From positions 2,108,001 to 2,172,000 of the forward strand of contig CANXME010002486.1 in NCBI GenBank assembly GCA_948144175.1: 64,000 nt of DNA, written 5' to 3'. Position numbers and translations under genes: made by a program. This DNA comes from Closterium sp. NIES-65. Its lineage: Eukaryota; Streptophyta; Zygnematophyceae; Desmidiales; Closteriaceae. The notes below the pieces were generated by a model. It was not told the DNA's origin and did not search any database. It worked only from the letters and a program-made list of their open reading frames with translations. Positions 53,401-64,000 of this stretch are shown one piece after another (position 1 is the stretch's first letter; every line of letters starts with the position of its first letter).

Positions 53401-55091
53401 ACTCTTTATCTCCTGTGCGCAGCTATAAATCTTCATAAAAGGCACCGCTTCTCCAATCCTTGTGTCTAGGGGTGCAGCGACCTGAGCGGTTTAACACCCT
53501 GTTAAAAGAAACTACGTATCCGCCTTCTCAATGCTTACCAAACGGCACTGATTCTCCATTTCTTGTGTCTGCGAGTGCAGCGACCTGAGCTCCAACGCCC
53601 TGAATGGCTCGCTACCTCGCCTGCGAAGATACAACCACCTCACTCGCCTGTACGTGATGCACTCACCTCATAGCGTCCATTCCATTGGCTATTGTCACTC
53701 TCGTGATGCACATGACGACAACACCCATGTCAATGCACACCACCAAAGAGGCTCAGCCATGTCATCAGTACGTGAGGCACATCACCCATGCCGTGTGTAC
53801 GTGAGGCACAGCACCCATGCCGTGCACAGCACCTGTGCCATTTGCCAGTGCCGCTCTTGTGACGCGCACCACCTCTGCACATCGCCCATGCCATCCTTTA
53901 GTGGCGTTGGCTGTTCGCACCTTCAGCATAGCCCCCTGTTGGTTTGGGCGCCCCAATCCTCCCTTCTCACCTCCTTCTGCGCCCTCAGAACACTCAGCCC
54001 TCACAACATTCTCTCTTTCTCGTGCTGCATACTTTCCTTCTGCCCACCCGCTTTCTCTCATCACACCTTGTCACTCTCAATGCCCCCCAACCCCCCCACA
54101 GGGACCTTAGTGCCAACGCCTTCCAAACATCTCAATCACCCTTCCTAACCCTCTCCTATCGTCCACTCTTGTTCTCATTTCACGCCCATCGTCACTCATC
54201 TTCACCATCTCCCCCCAACAGCGACCTCAGTGCCAATGCCTTCGAAGGCAATGTCTCTCGAGGGGTGGGCAAGCTTCTGCATCTGCAGCACCTGTGAGCG
54301 CTGTTCCACTCTCCTATCCTTCCCTCGTAACACCCAGTATATGGTAATTGCGTTTTTTCATTGTCCTGTTTGTTTCATTTGAAGCTTCACCTTGCACTCT
54401 TCACCAAGAACAGTTACTAGCTTGAATCAACAAAAAAAGACAATTTCCCAAGACTCTTTTCACTCATGGTTCCCCAGCACACTCAGAACAATTATTAAGA
54501 AAAGAGAGGGATGGAAAGATTCTTCGTCTTCCCAAACGCATCGTTCCCTCCACCGCCCTACCTATCTCTCCCCTTCCAATCTGCAGCGACCTGAGCAACA
54601 ACCAGCTGAGCGGCTCTCTGCCTGAAGGCCTTGGGAGAATCTCCCTCCTCTCCCACCTGTTAGTCCCCTACCCTCCCAGCTCTCGGTTCCATTCTCTTTC
54701 ACCTGTCTCCACTGCAACGTATCATAACCCATCGCACCTGTACCATTTGCATCACCCCATTCATGTCTGTGTCCTTAGTGCACTCAAAGCGCAACTATTT
54801 CATCCAGTATGTGTCCTTTGTGGTCCCAGACCACTATCTTTCAGCGGTACTTCTCGCCCTCCCTCTGCACAGTAATCCTTTTGGTCGTCCATATCTGTTC
54901 AGCATTCCTTCTCCCTCCTCTCTTTCAGCTCCCAGTGACCTCAGTACACTTTTCGTTGTTTAATTAGCCCTCGCTCTCACTTGCTCATTCATTCCCCCTT
55001 TTACTCCTACGCTATCCAGTGACATCAGTGACAACTTGTTGAATGGCACTCTGCTTCACGAATTGGACCAACTCACTGCCCTTACAAGCCT
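47474..55091 (+). CDS. LRR protein gene, exons 3-17: fifteen LRRs, one per exon
   Basis: Exons: 47474-47545, 47738-47809, 48173-48244, 49012-49083, 49211-49282, 49864-49935, 50986-51057, 51785-51856, 52211-52282, 52769-52840, 53248-53319, 53581-53649, 54222-54293, 54587-54658, 55020-55091. All are 72 nt except 53581-53649 (69 nt). Every intron is phase 2: each exon ends with two bases of the last codon (mostly CT of Leu) and the next starts with its third base. Each encodes one plant-type 24-residue LRR of the form xLSxNxLxGxIPxxLGxLxxLxxL. Acceptors are pyrimidine-rich with cag; donors are mostly gtgagt/gtaagc, with gttagt after 54658. Exons 5-7 and 8-10 are duplicate blocks. Confidence 0.93.
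48324..48388 (+). pseudogene. Decayed copy of LRR exon 5 in intron 5
   Basis: agtcccaactccctatgcgg...gcgcct resembles exon 5 (48173-48244) with substitutions and a 1-nt deletion. It keeps the donor ct|gtgagtc but lacks a proper acceptor and frame. Confidence 0.75.
48902..48945 (+). pseudogene. Decayed LRR exon start in intron 5
   Basis: After ctgtccag the sequence reads like an LRR start (HLSGSSL) but soon meets a frame stop and has no donor at the right distance. Confidence 0.5.
49389..49526 (+). repeat. G-rich homopurine tract in intron 7
   Basis: About 140 bp of G runs broken by single A or T bases, including runs of 9-11 G. It is quadruplex-prone on the transcribed RNA. Confidence 0.9.
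50211..50640 (+). repeat. 21-bp minisatellite in intron 8
   Basis: About 20 copies of cccttacacccttcaaacatg with an a/t variant (ttctaacatg). The period is a multiple of three, so the region stays open in several frames, but it lies between LRR exons and is not coding. Confidence 0.95.
51313..51605 (+). repeat. 17-bp minisatellite in intron 9, two alternating variants
   Basis: About 17 units, cagactttgctgacttc and cagacttttctgccttc, in mixed order. Confidence 0.93.
52366..52432 (+). pseudogene. Decayed copy of LRR exon 11 in intron 11
   Basis: caactccttgacaggcc...ggagccttggcatgcgttaatgcctcaagtatat|gtaatc resembles 52211-52282 but has a stop and altered positions. Confidence 0.7.
53013..53138 (+). 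repeat. 20-bp minisatellite in intron 12
   Basis: Six to seven copies of gtcgcacagggatgcyttga. Confidence 0.92.
53478..53506 (+). pseudogene. Truncated copy of LRR exon 14 in intron 13
   Basis: ggtgcag|cgacctgagcggtttaacaccctg has the acceptor and first part of an LRR exon but stops after about 28 nt. A near-identical upstream context precedes the real exon at 53581. Confidence 0.65.
54102..54146 (+). pseudogene. Truncated copy of LRR exon 15 in intron 14
   Basis: cacag|ggaccttagtgccaacgccttc matches the start of the real exon at 54222 and then diverges, with no donor. Confidence 0.7.
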
Positions 55092-55339
55092 GTGAGTGAC
55101 TCACTACTCTAAGAAGCCTGTCTTGCAAGAATTTGAGTAACTTAGTACCTCTGCAGTCCCGGAAATATTCCATTAACGTGATCTCCCTCTGCCCCTCGCA
55201 AGTTGCAGTGCTGCAATCACATCCCCTTCTGTACCCTCTCTAATGGCCCTTTCATTGATAGTCAAAGCGTACAGACATGCAAGGTACAAGTCAACGCAAA
55301 GGTGGGGCTAGTACTGCCTATACTTGCTATTCTCTCATC

Positions 55340-57500
55340 TTGCTCTGCGCCCTCTAAGTGAGATCCAGTGATGGATCAAGAACCGCGAGGCAGTCCCCAA
55401 GGGACGGGGCCTCACCCACTGCTTCTAGTAGCGGGTTTTCAACTGCTGCTGCTATGTTGCACTTATCCAGGTACCCAATCGACTGCCCACGTTGAAGAGC
55501 CACTGACCACCGCTGCCGGTATTGGTGTAAGAGCTTGGCAGCTTGGTAGGAGGTGGGCTCGGCGTTGAAAAACCGCCGTGCAGCCGTTTCTGCGAGTAGT
55601 TTCAGGAAGTCTACTGACTTTGGGCAGGGACACCCGTATGTTTCGATCGACCGCTAGTGGGAAGAACTTCACCCACTCTGGGCGGTCCTTGTAAAGGCCG
55701 TGTTTCTTATCTGCTGCCTCTCGTGCCGCCCACCCCCTCCCCTTGGTGGCGTTCCCATCGCGGGTGCTGATGGGGTCCGTTATCGTCACATCGCAGATGT
55801 AGACGGCGCCAGTAGAGCGGCAGCATAAGGCCAGGTCTGCCTTCTTCTCCTCCACTGGGCTGAAGGCGGCCGTCTCGATGTGCACCATGAAGCCTGCATC
55901 TTGCGCCATCCGCGCGCACTCATCTCTGAGTTCATTGTGTGTGTTTGTGCGCCCCCCCCCTGTTCCGCACCGAAGCAGGTGATTCGGGAGCCGCTTATCC
56001 AGGATCTCCACCTTCTTGGAGCAGTTGCAAACCCCTGGAGCCGCAAAGGGGAGCCCTAGCCGAAACTGGAGCGCGTTGGCATAGTGGGGAGCCTCAAGGC
56101 GGAGCGAGGAGTGGATGGGCACTGCGTTTAACCAATCCCCCGCCCCATACCCTGATAGGGACAGCATCCGCTGCGTGTGATCGTTGTTGGGGTTCGGGCT
56201 CATCCCCCGCACCTCCTCCACCTGCACGGCATAGCGCTGGCCCTGGATGGCCGTGGCCAGCCCGTGCTGTAGTTTCCCTGCAGTTGGAGCCGATCTCTCA
56301 GCCTGAAGAGCTTCTTGGGCTGGAAGCGGCAGTTCCCCTTCACATTCCGCAAGCCATTCGGACAAGGGGCCACGCATCAGCTCGCGCGTGACTTCCAGTG
56401 GGCCGGTGCACTCGCTGTCCAGGGAGTCAAGCAGCAGCTGCGCCTGCGTGTAGCTGGCGAGGAAGCTGTAGCTTCCCTCTACTGATGGGTCCGTCAACCC
56501 AAGGCCGCCGAGCGACACGGGGAGTGAGGCTTGCGCCCACGTGCGTGAAATCTCCTCGTCCCCACGAGGGTGATTGATGGCGCATGCTGTTAGCAGTGTT
56601 TCCAGCAGCCTCCGTCCCCACTCAGACCACTCCTCCTTTGGTAGGAAAGGCAGTGGGGTTGTGCGGGCTAGGTATGACACTCGGCGGGAGATACACCGGG
56701 AAAGCAGCAGTCCCACCAGCTGTGGCTCCATCCGCTCAATCAATCCCAGCGGTGCGCCCATCGCCTCCAGGCTGGACCGTATGAAGCCAGTGGTTGCCGT
56801 GGAGGTGCCAATGTAGCTGCCCAGCACCTTCAATCCGTCACTGCTGGGAGGGACCCCCTCTGGCAGGCGGTAGTCCGTGGGCGTCCTGCCTGCCCAAGCC
56901 CCGCACTTGGCAGGATTGTGGCTGAGCCCGATTTCTGCCAGGCGGCCCGTGAAGTGTGTAAAAGCAGCTGCACATGATGACGGTTCTCCCAGGAAGGTCA
57001 CGTCGTCCGCATAGGCCAGGCAGATGACCTCGGGGTGAGCCTCCGCTGCTGCTCTCAAAGCTGGTTGCATGGCCGCGGCAAAAAGAAGGGGGCCGAGGGG
57101 GTCTCCCTGGCGGACCCCTGTTTCACTGAGCAGGGGTGGGTGGGCGAAGGCTGCATCCAGGTGCAGCGTGGAGGGTTGGCCGTACGAGAAATGCACCAAC
57201 GGCAGCAGCGGTTCTAGCTGCGATCCTTTCAAGGCCGTCGCTATGGCGTGGCGGCTGACACTATTGAACGCATTGGCCAGGTCGGCCTGTAACACCAGGG
57301 CATCCTGGTTGGCCGCTGTGTAGGTCCGGACAACATGTATGACTGCTTCTGCTCCCCCTGGCACGGCTACCCCGAACTGTAAAGGTAAGAAATACTCTCG
57401 TGCTGCATCCGCTACCTGAGTAAGTGCTGCCTTAGCTGCTAAACGCAGGATGCACTCCCCTATGGCAATCGGTCTCGTTCCTCCATGCAGAGGCTGACCC
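55340..57500 (-). mobile_element. 5'-truncated LINE with restriction-like endonuclease, antisense in LRR intron 17
   Basis: A non-LTR retrotransposon on the minus strand inside the intron between exons 17 and 18. Similarity begins in the first reverse transcriptase motif (about 57500), so the 5' part is missing as is usual for LINEs. The 3' UTR runs to about 55340 with no poly(A), only a small palindromic motif near 55355-55370. No LTRs are present. Target duplications could not be identified. Confidence 0.85.
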
Positions 57501-57520
57501 CATTCATGCCATGCCACCAC
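55463..57520 (-). pseudogene. LINE reverse transcriptase with CCHC motif and PD-(D/E)XK endonuclease
   Basis: 685 codons open without a stop, beginning with a non-ATG codon because of truncation. Reverse transcriptase motifs: RPIAIGECILRL, QADLANAFNSVSR, GVRQGDPLGPLLFA and YADD at residues 170-173. The C-terminal region has a Cys/His motif (CNCSKK...LPNHLLRC, about 498-518) and a restriction-like endonuclease with KKADLAL (Asp562), ICDVTI (Asp577) and AADKK (Lys605/606). This layout is known from R2-, NeSL- and Dualen-type elements, where the endonuclease nicks a target site and primes reverse transcription. Domains look intact although the 5' part is gone. Confidence 0.88.
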
Positions 57521-57586
57521 TCATCACTCCCTCCGTCCATCCCTCCCACCATACCATCCATCCCGCCTTGCCATGACCACTTCCAG

Positions 57587-60500
57587 CAATCTGGCCAGCA
57601 ACGCCATCAACGGCTCCATCCCTGAATCTCTGGGAAACCTCACCAACCTCGTCTCTCTGTATGCACCTACACCAAAGAAATATACAGAAACTGGAAAAAA
57701 CAAAAACATTGATGTGGGTCGTGGGGAGACAAAATGCGCATTGAAAATGGAACATGGGGTGTGAGGAGGGTGCCTACAGAGATATGAGGTTTCTGCTTTA
57801 TATCTACAAAATTGCTGCCTCTGAAACGAAAGAATGTAGCTTATGAGAGATTCTGCATAGGAAAAATAACAAAGGCGAGGGGTCAGCCTCTGCATTTTTG
57901 TCGGATGGAGTGGGAAATGTGGTGTTGATTTGAGTGCAACTTCATGTCCTCCTCTTAATCCATCCATGCGGCCCCTTGTCACCTGCCACTCGTAAAATTC
58001 CATGCAGCAACTTCACAATGAATCTGCTCAATGGATCCATTCCATCGTCCTTTGGTGAATTCGCCCACCTCCTCTATTTGTGAGTCTTCGACAACTCCTC
58101 TACTTGTGGTCATCTACAAAACCCATCTCTCTTCTCTATTTGCAAGTATACCACACGTCTAGTGTCCTCGAAGAACCTTCTTGTCTATGGTGTTCTCATC
58201 TTCCACAGCTTATTTTGAAGGAACCGACACACCACCTCCATGGCAACAACCATGGAATCTGAAAAAAAGACTCCTTGTTCCTGCTTGGTGCTTTCCCTGG
58301 CCGTTGCAAAATGGCATGTCTTACAGTGTTTCCTTGCGATTTCTTCCTGCTCGTGCCATCAACTGCAACAATTATCTGCATCAGATTTTGAGCGTTTCCC
58401 TGATCCTCTTCCTTTGTCACTTTCGCCTCTTTGCTCACCCACCACCAGTGACGTCAGCTACAATGGCCTCAACGGGTCGCTGCCAGACTCCTTCAGCCGA
58501 CTTTCCGCGCTCAAGAACCTGTAGGCACTCAAGAACCTGTAGGCACTCAAGAACCTGTAGGCACTCAAGCACCTGTAGGCACTCAAGCACCTGTAGGCAC
58601 TCAAGCACCTGTAGGTGTACCCTAGGATTTAGACAAGCATCGCATGAAATTCTTGATGCCGTTGTCTTTGCTGGTTCTTGTGTCCCTTGCTCTCTTGCAC
58701 AGCCAAGAATTGTTGATGCCATTTCATTGGTCGGTTCTTGTATGCCCTTCCCTTCTTGCAGGCAAGTCGCCAACAACCAGCTGAACCAGACACTCCCTGC
58801 CAGTTTGAGCAATCTCATCAGTCTCACCAATCTGTGAGCAGGGCAGCAGCATGGAAGGGTCCCATTCATCATTCAACTCAAACCTTTCATTCCTTTTCTG
58901 GTTGTATCACCGTTATCATTTATGTCCCCCTTAGTCACCACATTGCTTAGCCTCACTCACCAGTGTACCTGAGTGTCTTTCACAGTTCATTCGCTTCTAC
59001 CCCACAGCCCTACCCTCCCCCAGCAACATGCCCATTAATCTCATCAACCACACACAATATCACCTCCACCTGTATGCTTCAACTACCTTCCCTTCGGTTC
59101 CTTGTTTGCCTTGTTTACATGTTCCTCCAGCAACATCTCCATCAACTTCATTAACGGCACTTTCCCTGCTGCCATTAGCTCCCTCACCAACCTTGTTGCT
59201 CTGTCAGTCGCCTCCCCTCCTCCACCATTTTATGCATCCGTCTGCTTATAATCCATTGAATCATCCCATATGCGTGCCTGCCTCCATCGTTTGAAAGTTC
59301 TCCATCCACCTGTACTCCTGGGCGGTTTGTGTTGCTATCATATGAAGAGACTAGTGTTGAAGTTCTTTAGAATTTTTGAAAGAAAATGCAGTACTGCAGT
59401 TACAAGTTTCAAGCCAATTACACATCGAAATGCTTGCAAATGTCTGTGCCCTCCTGTGCTCTCTCACACCGGTGACGGCTGCAGAGATGTTCACTTCAAC
59501 AGCATTAACTGCGCGTTCCCATCTCACATCAGCACTCTCACCAAGCTCACATGGCTGTAAGCCTCCACTCCACTATCCCTCTACACAGGTGATGTAATAA
59601 GCTCTTCTGTCAGAAGGCCGGTGAATATATCCCTCGCATGATTCTCGCTGATGAACCTGTTATGAACTTTGAAACGTCCCTAAAGTGCCGTTTCACATAA
59701 TATCCCTATACATCAGCGCTGCAACGCTCCTTCCCCTTGTGACAGATTCTGCTTCCATATCACAGCCATGCCTCACGGCCTTTCTGTTGTGTTTCCTCAT
59801 CCCCTGCACGTCTGCCAGCCACATGAACGACAACAGACCGTTCTGGGTTCGCTTATGCCACTCCATACCATACCAAACCGTTCCGTATATGCTGTTGTGC
59901 TTCCCCACCCCATGCACCTCCGCCAGTGACATGAGCGACAACAAATTCTGGGGTCCCATTGGAGAGTCCATCGGCACACTCACTAACCTTGAGTTCATGT
60001 GAGCCAATCTGTACCATGCTGTGCTTGAAAACCCTAAACTTGTAAGTCCATGCAGCGTTACCTGTACACCAATCGTCTCTGTTTGAGCACTCACCGTGCC
60101 TCGTCGTTGTCACTGCAGGAGTGTGGCGTGGAGCCCGTACCCTGATGCCGCCACAGCCATCAATGGTTCCATCCCCTCCAGCATTGGCAACCTCCTCAAC
60201 CTCAGATACCTGTGAGCGCGCACACAACCTTCTCCATCTCAAATACACTTGAACGCTCACACACAACCTCAACCTCAATCCTCAAGTACATTTGAGCTGT
60301 GGAACATGATTATTGCGGAGTATTTATGGATTACCATCTGTGTAGTCTAGCATTGCAACATTCTATGAGTTTTAGGGTGACCCGTACGCCACAAAAAGCT
60401 TCCAAGTTCATAACTGTAGCATATGAGACCTAATTGAATTGACTCACAGTTCATCTACCAGCGAGTGAATAATCATAAGAGGTGTACACATGTATGCATG

Positions 60501-63500
60501 TAGCCACTGCCCACCCGCAACTGCCACCATGCCCATTGTCCATTTCCCATTGCCCACTGCCCACTGCCCACTGGCCACTGCCTACTGCCCCTGCCCATTG
60601 CCGCAATTTCCAGACATCTCAAAACCCATCTCGCTTTGTCACCCTCTCTTCCAACCGTGCAGGAACCTGGGTGGCAATAAAATCAATGGCAGCATTCCCG
60701 AGACCATCACTAAGCTGAAGAAGCTCGAACTCTTGTAAGTCTCTGCGCCTAGCCCTTCATCTCCCTCCCTCTTGTCGCATGGTGAGGTGACTCGTCCACT
60801 TGAAATCTTTGATGTTTGGCAGTCTTCTCTCTATACTTACATACTGTGTGCCTTCTGCTCCAGATTTTAGGCTTACTGAAGATAGTTCTGCTAAGAAACA
60901 CTGAGACGTTGCCTTCTTCTGCCACTTTTTCTGTCTTCCTCTGCTCTCCCACGCTTTCCCGCATCAGCTCTTCTATCCACATCGCTCGCTTAATCATGCA
61001 CTAAAATTGCCCCTCTTCATCCCCTTATGTGCTCTGACAATCCCACCCTCCCCTTGCGCAGCTCTGTGGCGTTCAACAAGATGAATTCAGATTTACCAGA
61101 CTTCCTGTCCGAGCTCACAGCACTCACAGACATGTAAGAAGAACAGGTCCATCAGCACAAGTTAACCACTCACTTTCTTCCACTTTTGAGGAGCCTCAAA
61201 AGCATGTCCGAGCTCACAGCATTCACAGACATGTACGGAGAAAGATTAAAGCACCACCCTACCATAGCGGTCTGGCCTCATGTGTCTGTTCTGAATCAAA
61301 GAATCATAATGCAGGTTTTTTTCTTAGAAGTCTCACAGCTTGAAGTTTGGGTTTCTGCTAGTTTTACTCCCATCCCTTCCAGTAGACTGTGCTTATTTTC
61401 TCCCGAACATTGTGCAGGATGGGATGTATGTGGAGAAGGAACTCAAAGATTCATTGTCCCCCTGCCACTCCTCCTTTTCCTGTTCCTGCCCCTCTTCTCC
61501 TGCCACTAATCTCCTGCCAATATTTACCTGCCTCTCTTTTCTGTAACACCAACAGGGCTTTCCGTAGCAATGCACTCACAGGTTCCATCCCCACCAGCTT
61601 CGGCACTCTCTCCAACCTGCAGCGAATGTGAGTCTTGTGTGTGACCGGCTGACGTGAGTGTGGGTTGTGGGTGCTTCAGTAGCTTTTTGGTTTTGTGTTT
61701 GTATGCTGATCGTCGTGTGTGTTGCTCACTATTTGTTTCTCACTCACTATATGTGTTCCCCTTTGTGAGTGTTTCTCATCATGTATGCTCCCCATGATGT
61801 GTGTTCCCCTTTGTGTTTTCACCTTTGTGTGTGTTGCCCATTTTGCATGATCTCCGTTATGTGTGTTGCCCTCTACATGCATCCCTGACAACAGGGAGCT
61901 GAGTTACAACCAGCTCAACGGCAGTGTGCCGGTCTCCTTGGCGAACCTGCACAACCTCACAGAGCTGTAAGCCCAGGCTCCCCCTCCCAGGTATATGCAC
62001 TGATTTCATCTATTACCGTGCGTGTGTATACATTGTACGTATTCCACAAATCTATCCATGAAAGCCACCAGATAGGTTCGAGGCAAGCAGCTGAACGACA
62101 CTATTTCCTCCTTAATTTGAGTTTTGGGACCCCTCAAAACTCATGCACACTTTCACACATACATTCTCCCTGAATCCCACCCATCAGGTGGCTGCGAGAC
62201 AACCAGCTCAACGGCACCATCCCCACCTTACTCGGAAAGCTCACCAACCTCGTTGCCCTGTGGGTGCCTCTTTTCCCAGTGCGTGCATAATGCCGCTGAA
62301 TACCGCTTTCTGCACTCCATTGCAAACCAGTGCACTCCATTTATAACCAGTGCACTCCATTTATAACCAGTGCACTCCATTGCAAATCAGTGCACTCCAT
62401 TGCAAACTAGTGCACATCTCATGCCATAAAACGCCAATCCACGCTGTCTCATGGACGCAGAACTACCTTCCCTTCAGATTGCGCCTCCAGGGATCACACG
62501 AACTGCTCCACGAACTACATCGGGGATGTGAATGACAGGAACGGCACCATCCCCGCCTCCACTTACCGCCCGCTGCATTGCACTGCCCCACCTTGCTGTC
62601 CTTTTCTTTGACAGCCTGCAGGAATATGAAGAAGAGCAACATGAATGGCACCATCCCTGCCTCCACTCACCGCCCTCTGCAGTGCACTGCCCACCCCCCC
62701 CTCCATTTCCTTGCTACCCTTTTCTTTGCTTGGCTGCAGGGATCTGAAGAACAACGACATGAACGGCACCATCCCTGCCTCCCTCTTCAACCTCACGAGG
62801 CTCACCAAACTGTCAGTGCCGCCCCCCCACCATAATTTCCATGCTGCACACACATAGCACATGCAGCGCACACAGTGCACACACTGCAGACAGTGCAGAC
62901 AGTGCATGGTAACAACACACACCTCTCAAACGGTACTTCATAGTATGTTGGCCTTTAGGCACATGCAAGCAAGCAAAAACAGAGGCGGGCAGCTGCTGAC
63001 TAAAACCAGCATTCCCTTCGTATACACAGTCTGCGTGAACTGAGATAAATATTCAGACACGTCTCTCCCTCCTTTAATGTGTGGTTTGGTGCAGTGACTT
63101 AAACTCCAATGGCTTCACAGGCCCACTGGCCTCTGGCATTGGGAGGCTCATCAACCTTCGTTTTCTGTAAGTCATCGAAATCCTCTCGACGATTTTGGAC
63201 TGTAAAAATTGTAGCACTTGCCAATGATGTTCATGTGTTCCTTACGGCTCTCATCATACACGTGTGCGTGCTATGCACGTACGTAGTCCTTGGGTTAAAA
63301 CACTTGTGCTGTTTTCATGTGACACCTATCACCCTGGAGGTTTGTTAAAAATTTCTTGCAACGGATTCCATGATAGTTACTGTATAACAGATTGCGTAAA
63401 ACAACTACAATCGATAATTGTTACTACAATATTGCCGTTCACACGTCGCGTTTGCACATAGGTTAATTTATAACATTTCACGTATAAAAGCTACAGGTAC

Positions 63501-64000
63501 CAGTATAGCATAAACACTGTAGCAGTCTACTTATTCTGGATCCCAGTCCAAAATTATTCATTCTTCTAACTTCCACTTTCCTTCCCTCCTCAGCGATATG
63601 AGCAGCTGCCAGCTCGCAGGGTCTCTCCCAGCCACCATCGGAAGGCTCACCAATCTGACAGAAATGTGAGTGTCTCCTGTCAACTCCCCTTTGTGTGAGA
63701 CATGTTCTCATCTTCTCATCCTCGTACACAGATGAAATGAGGAAAGATACGGGGATAAAGAAATTCGATTTCCATTCTCTTCCTCATGCGCAAGGAAATG
63801 TATAGACGCCTCTAAATCTGCCCATAGGATCAAACCTGATGTGCTGCGCCCATAGCCAGCTCACTCTTGACTACAGCAATTTTCATTCTCTCTCATTTCC
63901 GTTCTCCTTCCTTGTCATGCCTGTTCAGGTGGCTGGCAGACAACTATTTCAACGGCTCCGTGCCCGATTCTTGGAGCTCCCTCACACAGCTGCGCGCACT
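57587..64000 (+). CDS. LRR protein gene, exons 18-34: seventeen more LRRs, continues past window
   Basis: Exons: 57587-57658, 58008-58079, 58449-58520, 58762-58833, 59131-59202, 59485-59556, 59927-59998, 60119-60211, 60663-60734, 61062-61133, 61556-61627, 61895-61966, 62188-62259, 62740-62811, 63095-63166, 63594-63665, 63929-64000. All are 72 nt except 60119-60211, which is 93 nt and adds seven residues. Phase 2 is kept throughout. Repeats read NLASNAINGSIPESLGNL, DLKNNDMNGTIPASLFNL and similar. With exons 3-17 this makes at least 32 LRRs and about 873 codons so far. The window stops exactly at the expected end of an LRR exon, so transmembrane or kinase domains of an LRR receptor kinase could follow but are not seen. 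Confidence 0.93.
58503..58620 (+). repeat. 18-bp minisatellite carrying the exon 20 splice donor
   Basis: Six donors GT at 58521, 58539, 58557, 58575, 58593 and 58611, each in the unit ctcaag(a/c)acctgtaggca. The unit copies the last 10 nt of exon 20 plus its donor. Extension past the first donor meets TAG at once. Confidence 0.93.
59024..59066 (+). pseudogene. Decayed copy of LRR exon 22 in intron 21
   Basis: ccccag|caacatgcccattaatctcatcaaccacac parallels the start of exon 59131-59202 and then diverges. Confidence 0.65.
59817..59851 (+). pseudogene. Decayed copy of LRR exon 24 in intron 23
   Basis: tgccag|ccacatgaacgacaacag...ttctggg mirrors the real exon at 59927 including its upstream context, but the frame is lost after about 35 nt. 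Confidence 0.7.
62300..62415 (+). repeat. About 20-bp repeat in intron 30
   Basis: Five to six copies of tgcactccat(t)(tataaccag/gcaaaccag). Confidence 0.8.
62500..62690 (+). pseudogene. Two decayed copies of LRR exon 31 in intron 30
   Basis: Around 62530-62600 and 62622-62690 the phrase aacggcaccatccc(c/t)gcctcca is repeated in the same context as exon 62740-62811 (AACGGCACCATCCCTGCCTCC). The second copy keeps an acceptor-like tgcag. Both run into acctaccgcc-type sequence without the LRR end or donor. Confidence 0.7.

Noticed and set aside
55355..55370. Small palindrome at the LINE 3' end as a target duplication
   Set aside because: gatccatcactggatc is an inverted repeat within the 3' UTR and has no partner at the 5' end near 57500.

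Overview
The window looks like nuclear DNA of a green-lineage eukaryote. Genes have spliceosomal introns, one host gene encodes a coiled-coil protein with a probable plastid transit peptide, and another encodes a plant-type leucine-rich-repeat (LRR) protein built from 72-nt phase-2 exons. The abundant Ty1/copia elements, with Gly-rich Gag and a Gly/Ala/Glu/Pro-rich linker between integrase and reverse transcriptase, suggest a streptophyte alga (for example a Closterium-like zygnematophyte). That lineage call is inference from memory of similar proteins and was not tested.

Layout. 1-10740: broken copia material. A minus-strand integrase/linker fragment (1-865) abuts a plus-strand copia truncated at its 5' end (866-6646, 3' LTR present). 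Beyond it lies a second copia family on the minus strand (8356-10335 plus LTR) split by a small non-autonomous LTR element (6821-8355, TSD TGAAG). 11019-16581: a complete, young, minus-strand Ty3/gypsy chromovirus (344-bp LTRs, one visible difference, TSD CTAAC) whose gag and pol are linked by a textbook -1 frameshift signal. 17274-20225: host gene for a long coiled-coil protein resembling plastid PII1/MRC. 20796-22349: 3' part of a copia. 22400-31238: a five-exon hAT-type transposase gene with one in-frame TGA, interrupted by a complete copia (23288-29145, TSD GTCCC). 31469-32323: another copia 3' end. 32823-44425: one large copia (TSD GCATT) that is a nest. Its 5' LTR holds a 188-bp MITE, its 3' UTR holds a hAT-like MITE that is itself split by a chimeric copia, and its body contains a 1.16-kb piece of the neighbouring LRR gene.

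45515 to the window end: the start and at least 32 LRR exons of one host gene. It has a signal peptide exon, an N-terminal cap exon, then one LRR per exon, all joined at phase 2. Introns carry minisatellites, decayed exon copies, a 57-bp inverted repeat, a G-quadruplex-prone (GGGAT)n array and an antisense LINE with a restriction-like endonuclease. The gene runs past the window, so it is unknown whether a kinase domain follows.

Themes: nested retroelements whose order can be read from target-site duplications; exchange of sequence between retroelements and with a host LRR gene; and tandem duplication as the motor of LRR exon growth and of splice-donor-bearing minisatellites.
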